Below the pieces are notes generated by a model. That model ran no database searches. It saw only the letters and a program-made list of their open reading frames with translations, and was not told the DNA's origin. From positions 62,001 through 126,000 of the forward strand of contig NZ_JAERTY010000009.1 in NCBI RefSeq assembly GCF_016746095.1: DNA of 64,000 nt. The letters are read 5' to 3'. Origin of the DNA: Sphingobacterium faecale (lineage in GTDB: Bacteria; Bacteroidota; Bacteroidia; Sphingobacteriales; Sphingobacteriaceae). Positions 58,857-64,000 of the stretch are shown here, in pieces; within the stretch, counting starts at the first letter, position 1; each line of letters opens with the position of its first letter. The position numbers and the translations under genes were made by a program.

Positions 58857-59681
58857 CTATAATGCATCGTATTGTTTTTTGACCATCTCATAGTACTTGC
58901 TTTGTCGGGCATCATTTTTCAACAGCTGAAAGGCGTTTTCAAACTTATCAAACTCCCTATAGTTATAAAGTTGATAAAAGAGAAAAAAGGTAGAAACCTT
59001 ACTCTCCACATGCGTAGCTATCAATTGTTTTAACTCTTCATCCAACAGGTCATCCTTCATCAGGTGGTTCTTCATCTCTTCCAGTTCCAAAAAAGCACTG
59101 TTCCCTTTTTGCAGGTCATTTTTATCGATATGGTGATAATACACCTTTTTCAGACTATCTACTAACAAGGCTTTCCTATCAAAGAATTCATTAAACAGTT
59201 TCCAATACTGATCTGCGAGATCACATTCACTACAGTCGACGTTCTTAAATTGCAATATAGATGCCCCTTGCCGCTCCAGTTGATCGAGCTCGACCTCCCC
59301 AGCCACGTCGATACGGTAGCTGCTTCCCTGTTCTTGATTTACATATAAAGGTTTCGTCAGCTGAAACATATCCACGCCCTCGTCTCTATCAAATTGCTTA
59401 CTCTTAAAAACCTGATGAGAGACCAACGTCCTGGGCCATGAAAACACAGCGATATACATATCATCTTCGAGTGCTGGAATTATAATCGGTTTTGATAGAT
59501 CGACATCTTTTTTAACAAATATCTCCTGCCCTGTAATTATATGATTGATCCTGAACGAACAGGAGTCCACCGGCAATCCCGTCAACTGAATGACAACTTC
59601 CCTGCTTTTTTTCGTGTCTACACTTTTAAAACCACAGGCATGACAAAAAACCAGGATAAATAGTAGCTGAAGTACGCGCAT
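58857..59681 (-). CDS. Unknown lipoprotein, resembling a TlpA-type N-terminal half
   Basis: A 274-residue lipoprotein (lipobox VFCHAC, Cys at residue 16). The N-terminal part is beta-rich (VVIQLTGLPVDSCSF, YIAVFSWPRTL). The rest is helical, with the Cys pair NVDCSECDLADQYW near 148-160. This layout, a DUF4369-like domain then helices, is known from Bacteroidota TlpA-type disulfide reductases, yet no thioredoxin domain or CxxC in WCxxC context follows. I therefore call it unknown; the CSEC pair may bind metal or form a disulfide. It lies downstream of the DUF4302 gene (71 bp) in the same orientation. Confidence 0.7.
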   Translation of the reverse strand: MRVLQLLFILVFCHACGFKSVDTKKSREVVIQLTGLPVDSCSFRINHIITGQEIFVKKDVDLSKPIIIPALEDDMYIAVFSWPRTLVSHQVFKSKQFDRDEGVDMFQLTKPLYVNQEQGSSYRIDVAGEVELDQLERQGASILQFKNVDCSECDLADQYWKLFNEFFDRKALLVDSLKKVYYHHIDKNDLQKGNSAFLELEEMKNHLMKDDLLDEELKQLIATHVESKVSTFFLFYQLYNYREFDKFENAFQLLKNDARQSKYYEMVKKQYDAL

Positions 59682-59752
59682 AAAACTTTTTAAAATAGAC
59701 CTGACGACGGATCATCAGGCCCTTCACACAACACATTTTTAAATTAAATAAA

Positions 59753-60763
59753 TCATCTCAAATTATCGTACGTTGCCTTCACAATAACTTTTCCTTTTTT
59801 GTCATAAGCCTCAAATTCCATTTTCACCTTATTCCCCGTACGGGTTTGGTTTTTGAGGATCAGGTAATGGGTTTTTAAGTACTTACCAAGTGCCACGACA
59901 GACTGATTAGTGCCCGTATTATAGGGTATAGGATACATCGATATTGCATTATGACCATTAGTGACAGTCATATTGGTCGTCGGCGTAATTCCGGTTGCAG
60001 TGATGCCCGTTACAATGAAATAATTCATTGGCGTAAATCCACCTGTACCAATATTATATCCTATCGAGAAGGGGTCACGGATGCGATACACCGTCGGATC
60101 AGCCCAACTCCAAAAACGCCATGGCGTAGTGAGTGTAGTGTTATCATTAAGATATTCTAATTTCATTTCTCCCACCACACTATTGACATTGTTTGTAAAT
60201 TCTGTCGATGTCCAATCGAATGTAATCGGCTTTTCAGCCCATTTCCAGTCCTCGGGTCGTTTAAACATTTTAAAAATCACTCCTCCTTCAGGCTTATATA
60301 CCGCCCCACTCCGATATCCCCTTATCGCTATGGTATCTGCCGATACACTGACTACATTATAGATATGGTCAGTTATATCCGACGCTTGTACCCCCACGCG
60401 GTACAGGGTAGACATAATGGATCCCGTGGTAAATATAAGCTGTGGGGCTCCTGTTCCATTCGCTATCCGAAAGTAGGAGTCCGTGGATGCTGTAACACCA
60501 TATACAGTCGTCACATCGACCTTATTCTTGACCGTATCAAACTTTAAGACGATAGGTGTATATACATCCGCACTAAGCGAGGTTTTCACCATCATTACCC
60601 AGCCATTCGGTGATGATGCCAGTTTAGACTTCAAATCCTGCGCTACTTTATCCATCCGCTCGGGATTTTCCTCAAAATAGGCGTTAGTGATGTTGTCCTT
60701 CTCACAGCTATATAATACCGTAGCCATAAGACTTAAAACTAAAAATTTTATAATCTTTTCCAT
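59753..60763 (-). CDS. DUF4302 lipoprotein
   Basis: A 336-residue lipoprotein (lipobox TVLYSC, Cys at residue 20). The N-terminal CEKDNITNAYFEENPERM and KLASSPNGWVMMVKTS blocks (about 20-65) match the DUF4302 family, beta-rich proteins found in Bacteroidota next to zinc metallopeptidases and SusCD pairs. The rest has repeated strand patterns (TTVYGVTASTDSYFRI, DTIAIRGYRSGAVYKPEGGVIFK). The function of DUF4302 is unknown. It starts 19 bp after the metallopeptidase gene, so co-transcription is clear, and it may act as a surface binding or substrate-presenting protein. Confidence 0.85.
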   Translation of the reverse strand: MEKIIKFLVLSLMATVLYSCEKDNITNAYFEENPERMDKVAQDLKSKLASSPNGWVMMVKTSLSADVYTPIVLKFDTVKNKVDVTTVYGVTASTDSYFRIANGTGAPQLIFTTGSIMSTLYRVGVQASDITDHIYNVVSVSADTIAIRGYRSGAVYKPEGGVIFKMFKRPEDWKWAEKPITFDWTSTEFTNNVNSVVGEMKLEYLNDNTTLTTPWRFWSWADPTVYRIRDPFSIGYNIGTGGFTPMNYFIVTGITATGITPTTNMTVTNGHNAISMYPIPYNTGTNQSVVALGKYLKTHYLILKNQTRTGNKVKMEFEAYDKKGKVIVKATYDNLR

Positions 60764-60782
60764 ATTACTTATGCTAACTGTA

Positions 60783-61652
60783 TTAATAATTCACTTTATA
60801 AACCACCGAGTCCAATTGTACCTGTAGCTCGTGCAGGTCCACCCCCATATCCACATACCGTTGGTGTATCATTTTATACTTATCCTCTAGGTCTGCACTG
60901 CCGCTTTTTCTAATCTCCTCAGTATGCTCCGCTTTAGTAAGTCTCAGCATATACTCCACCGTTGTTGCAAAATCCTCCTCAGGTGCGTAGCCACCATAGC
61001 CTGTCCAAAAGCCATCCTTACGCGCATTTGTATTGTTAACTGATGCATAGCCTGGTATCCCATAATACCTCCCTTGAGACACCCGATCAAAATCATCCCC
61101 TCTTCCATACTTATGATCGATCTGATGGGCATGTTCGTGGTATAAGGTCACAATATGATTCCACAGCCAGCTTTTACTGGTCGAGAAGTTATTGACGCCC
61201 CCCATTCCAAGTCGGTAATATTGAGCATTCATCCCCGCACCCGCTGCTGTTGCTGTCGTCGTTGGGTCATTAAAATGCACAAACCCTCCCGCCAGAATAA
61301 ATTCTATAGGTGTTTCCTTATTAAAGAACTTCGGATGTTTTTCTTTGATAAGATTTAACCATAATTTGTCCAGCATCACCTTGGTATAGGGCAATGCCTT
61401 ATCATACTGCGGAGGCATAAAAAATGTAGTTCCCGCAATTATTCTAGGCGTATACTCATAGATAATCTCTACACCGTATGCCTTTTGTATAGAATCACAT
61501 AAGTAATCCAACTCATTCCATTGTGATTTCGGTTTGACCTGTTTTTTCGAAAAATAATCGACCGTTTCATCGATATCCCCTAATGGATAATTATCCTTTT
61601 TACATCCTGTAACCAGGAATAGCGCCGTTATTAAATAAATAATATTTTTCAT
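60783..61652 (-). CDS. Zinc-binding metallopeptidase, SusD-associated (Mx1-type)
   Basis: A 289-residue lipoprotein (lipobox LVTGC, Cys at residue 17). The zinc motif HEHAHQIDHKYG near residues 172-183 has HExxH with a third His/Asp four residues on. PSTSKSWLWNHIVTLYHE-type helix (SKSWLWNHIVTLYHE) precedes it. This fits the putative zinc-binding metallopeptidase family (Peptidase_Mx1) seen with DUF4302 in Bacteroidota PULs. The probable role is surface cleavage of a glycoprotein or peptide that the SusCD pair then imports. It is 7 bp after the SusD gene and 19 bp before the DUF4302 gene. Confidence 0.85.
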   Translation of the reverse strand: MKNIIYLITALFLVTGCKKDNYPLGDIDETVDYFSKKQVKPKSQWNELDYLCDSIQKAYGVEIIYEYTPRIIAGTTFFMPPQYDKALPYTKVMLDKLWLNLIKEKHPKFFNKETPIEFILAGGFVHFNDPTTTATAAGAGMNAQYYRLGMGGVNNFSTSKSWLWNHIVTLYHEHAHQIDHKYGRGDDFDRVSQGRYYGIPGYASVNNTNARKDGFWTGYGGYAPEEDFATTVEYMLRLTKAEHTEEIRKSGSADLEDKYKMIHQRYVDMGVDLHELQVQLDSVVYKVNY

Positions 61653-61659
61653 CTTCGTA

Positions 61660-63123
61660 TTATCTAGGGTTTAATTGATCTTCCAATAGTGGATTACCTA
61701 CACGCGCCTGTACCGGTATTTGTATGGCTGTCCTCTTATCATTAGGCTTCAGTATTACGGCGGTCTTACCGTCCGTTCGTATCGTACGATGCTCCACCTC
61801 GATACCCAATCGTTTGATATCATACCAGCGGTGCCCCTGCCCCAATAACTCCAGCTTTCTTTCCTTAATTACCGTTGTTAGCGCATCGTCTACACTCGTT
61901 GGCGTAGGCAACGGACTATAGTTGGTTGCTGAAAACCGCTGTTTACGGATTGCTTCGATATCCGCCATAGACTTTGCGATATCCGGGCTTGGTTTGCGCA
62001 GATTGGCCTCTGCGCGATTCAGCAACACCTCTTCCATCGTAAAGCAGTCGTACCTCACCTGCAGTGCATTCGGGTTATTAGGTTGGTTACCATATTTGAC
62101 GACCAGTGCCACACTATCGATTACCGTTCCGCCTGCGCTAAAATGATCTTTTCGGTAATCCGTAGACGGTGTACTGTAGAAAATATCATGCGCAATATAA
62201 AAACCACCCAAGCGATAGCCAAATGGCCGACAAAGGAAAGTCGAGGTCACCTGATTGACGAGCAATAAATTCGGGTGAATACTCGGATTCATAATTTCCT
62301 GCGCCCAGTATTGCTCTGTGGTACTCGTCTTACGGTATACGTCATCTGCCATCTTACGTACCACCACCCCTCTATCGGCGACTACGAGATCGGCATACTT
62401 CGCCGCCTCTTCCCATTTTCCTTTATACAGATTGATTCGGGACATAAAAGCATGCACACTTGCCAGGCTAAAGCGATATGGACTACGGGACAAGAACGAG
62501 AATCCCTTTTTCATCAAGGCAAGTCCCTGTTCCACGTCTTTATCGATTTGGTCATACACCGCTTTTACAGATGCCCTGTCGTACAATCCTCTATTTTCTT
62601 TGGGCACTTCTATAATCAAGGGCACCCCCAGGTTGGTCTCATTCGTAGCTTCGTTATAATGCATCCCGAATAGATTGACCAACGAAAAATAACCGTATGC
62701 CCGTAGCACCAATGCTTCACCCAGTAAGGCATCTTTATGCAGTTCATTACCATTTACACCTGCTACCGATTCTATAATCAGATTTGCTTCATATATTTTC
62801 TTGTAATAATGGGAATAAGCGTGTGTCGGAGTCGCCGTAGTGATCGCGTCCGAGTACTCATCTTCCCATTTAAATAACGGAATATAAGTCGCCCCGTTAC
62901 TCGCCTGCATAGTGGTAGCATAATGGTGCAGGTTGTCGGTCATGATCTCTGTAAATAAATCTGCACGCATCGGATACGCGTTATTGACAAGGAGATCAAT
63001 ATCATCTATATCATTTAGTTCTACACGATTATCATAAGGGGCATCCAGGAATTTTTCGCAGGAGCTGAATCCTATCAATAGTGTAGTAAACAGTATAATT
63101 TTATTAAAATTTTTCATGTACAT
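61660..63123 (-). CDS. RagB/SusD-family outer-membrane lipoprotein
   Basis: A 487-residue SusD-family lipoprotein (lipobox LIGFSSC, Cys about residue 22, then EKFLDAPYDNR). It is shorter than the other two SusD proteins and belongs to the branch that ends without a QNPxY tail (it ends PLLEDQLNPR). Helical landmarks: GEALVLRAYGYFSLVNLFGMHY near 132-153 (parts LRAYGYFSLVNLFG), LLNRAEANLR near 384, and VIKERKLELLGQGHRWYDIKRLG near 437-459 (parts KERKLELLGQGHRWYD). A second ATG lies two codons on (63117). It follows the SusC gene by 5 bp. Confidence 0.92.
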   Translation of the reverse strand: MYMKNFNKIILFTTLLIGFSSCEKFLDAPYDNRVELNDIDDIDLLVNNAYPMRADLFTEIMTDNLHHYATTMQASNGATYIPLFKWEDEYSDAITTATPTHAYSHYYKKIYEANLIIESVAGVNGNELHKDALLGEALVLRAYGYFSLVNLFGMHYNEATNETNLGVPLIIEVPKENRGLYDRASVKAVYDQIDKDVEQGLALMKKGFSFLSRSPYRFSLASVHAFMSRINLYKGKWEEAAKYADLVVADRGVVVRKMADDVYRKTSTTEQYWAQEIMNPSIHPNLLLVNQVTSTFLCRPFGYRLGGFYIAHDIFYSTPSTDYRKDHFSAGGTVIDSVALVVKYGNQPNNPNALQVRYDCFTMEEVLLNRAEANLRKPSPDIAKSMADIEAIRKQRFSATNYSPLPTPTSVDDALTTVIKERKLELLGQGHRWYDIKRLGIEVEHRTIRTDGKTAVILKPNDKRTAIQIPVQARVGNPLLEDQLNPR

Positions 63124-63128
63124 TCCTT

Positions 63129-64000
63129 CTAAAAGCCAAAAATTAAACGCATGGTATAAGACCTCGGGTTCGGCAATGCCGTACCACCACTCAGGTACAA
63201 GTCCGGATCCACACCTCTTAACCTGCCGCTGGACCAGTAGTAAATGTTATTCGCCGATAGCATCACCCTTGCATTTTTGACAAATGGATATTGTCTGCCC
63301 AGCGTCTTACCAAGGTCATAGGCCAATAGTATTTCGCTCAGCCGGAGATTACTTGCATTGACCGCACGGAAATCGCTGCGGTTATAAGCCATTTCATCGA
63401 CATTATCGACAGAGCCCAGATAGACACGCTGTATCGTACCCACCAATCCCGGTATATTCGTATAATTTTCATCACCGATCGTCTGCCATCTGTAGTTTAG
63501 ATCGCCAGATTTGGATCCAGAGTCATTGTAAGTTCGTTCTGCGACAGGGCTGGTAAACACCTTATGCCCATACGAATAGGTCATAAATACACGGAGTTCC
63601 AGTCCCTTGTATTGGAATGAGTTTGCGATAGATCCCGTTCCGGTGGGCTGTCGTGTTCCCAGATAGGAAATTAACGACCTATCACGCGATGACCGTACAA
63701 GTCCATTTTGGGGACCATTCTCTCCATTAAACATCGGTCTACCATCCGCATTCAAGCCCGCAAAATTATACCCATACAAAGCCTCCTTAGGATACCCTGT
63801 TAGTGGATAACCGAGAGGATTAGTAATCTCGCCCAGTAGCGCCGACTGCAGCTCGCCATCCACCAGCTCATTCTTCACATAGCCATAGATCAGGTTTACA
63901 TCCCATTTAAACTCCTGCTTATTAAGCACATTATTATAGCCCACTGTGATATCCACCCCTTTATTGGTCATGGATCCAAAATTGATTTTTTTGGAGGTAA
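63129..64000 (-). CDS. SusC/RagA-family transporter, C-terminal part only
   Basis: Open to the right edge: the frame continues upstream of the ATG at 63971 with TSKKINFGS, so the gene starts beyond the window and only the last 290 codons are seen. They are the C-terminal barrel of a SusC transporter: NFGSMTNKGVDITVGYNNV, LGYPLTGYPKEALYGYNFAGLNADG and the end PNPRSYTMRLIFGF, in parts. It is the first visible gene of the locus with SusD, metallopeptidase and DUF4302. Whether it has an STN domain or associated sigma factor cannot be seen. Confidence 0.92.
   Translation of the reverse strand, partial: TSKKINFGSMTNKGVDITVGYNNVLNKQEFKWDVNLIYGYVKNELVDGELQSALLGEITNPLGYPLTGYPKEALYGYNFAGLNADGRPMFNGENGPQNGLVRSSRDRSLISYLGTRQPTGTGSIANSFQYKGLELRVFMTYSYGHKVFTSPVAERTYNDSGSKSGDLNYRWQTIGDENYTNIPGLVGTIQRVYLGSVDNVDEMAYNRSDFRAVNASNLRLSEILLAYDLGKTLGRQYPFVKNARVMLSANNIYYWSSGRLRGVDPDLYLSGGTALPNPRSYTMRLIFGF

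Overview
The window looks like a chromosome segment of a Bacteroidota bacterium, most likely family Sphingobacteriaceae (Sphingobacterium-like). The evidence is three SusC/SusD-type outer-membrane pairs, an ECF sigma/FecR/STN-SusC trio, several lipoproteins with Cys lipoboxes, promoter elements of the Bacteroidota type (TTG, about 20 nt, TAnnTTTG), weak ribosome binding sites and frequent GTG/TTG starts. The genus is an inference from gene content. I saw no rRNA, tRNA, CRISPR array, insertion sequence or prophage.

Left part (1-12 kb): the 3' end of a protein built from 44-residue repeats, a DeoR-type regulator, then a surface-polysaccharide region. That region holds a CapA-like protein, an asparagine-synthase-like enzyme and a Wzx-type flippase on the minus strand, two glycosyltransferases and a DUF3820 protein on the plus strand, and a GDP-L-fucose synthase further on. 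Between them sit the tRNA-modification genes trhO and trmB. A three-gene envelope operon (YtxH, Phage_holin_3_6 type, and an unknown protein) follows.

Middle part (12-35 kb): mostly housekeeping genes. These are a ComM/YifB ATPase, a rhomboid protease, a LUD protein, ftsH, rsfS, birA, a split DsbD system, pfkA, an ispH-hemH-metallophosphoesterase block, ndk, ybeY-ruvX, an unusual peptide deformylase with a signal peptide, a glutamine cyclotransferase, yraN, dnaG and UDP-glucose dehydrogenase. Many are separated by clear intrinsic terminators. Four genes share a 31-bp promoter of the same spacing, and several -7 elements lie only 2-5 nt from the start codon, which suggests leaderless mRNAs.

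Right part (35-64 kb): an accessory nutrient-acquisition region. A GNAT acetyltransferase is followed without a gap by a Tat-exported phospholipase C. Next come an NTF2-like secreted protein, a decayed SusD C-terminus and a secreted PPP-type phosphatase. The main locus (40.8-53.2 kb, minus strand) runs ECF sigma, FecR, STN-SusC, SusD, BACON/beta-helix lipoprotein, DUF218 fusion protein, phosphodiester glycosidase, PHP phosphodiesterase. It has no ordinary glycoside hydrolase: two of its products belong to phosphodiester-cleaving families. I infer a system for capturing a phosphodiester-linked glycan or glycerophosphodiester, and this is the best candidate for an undescribed system here. A divergent orphan SusC/SusD pair (53.5-58.1 kb) and a minus-strand locus of SusC, SusD, zinc metallopeptidase, DUF4302 protein and two small lipoproteins (58.3 kb to the edge) complete the window.
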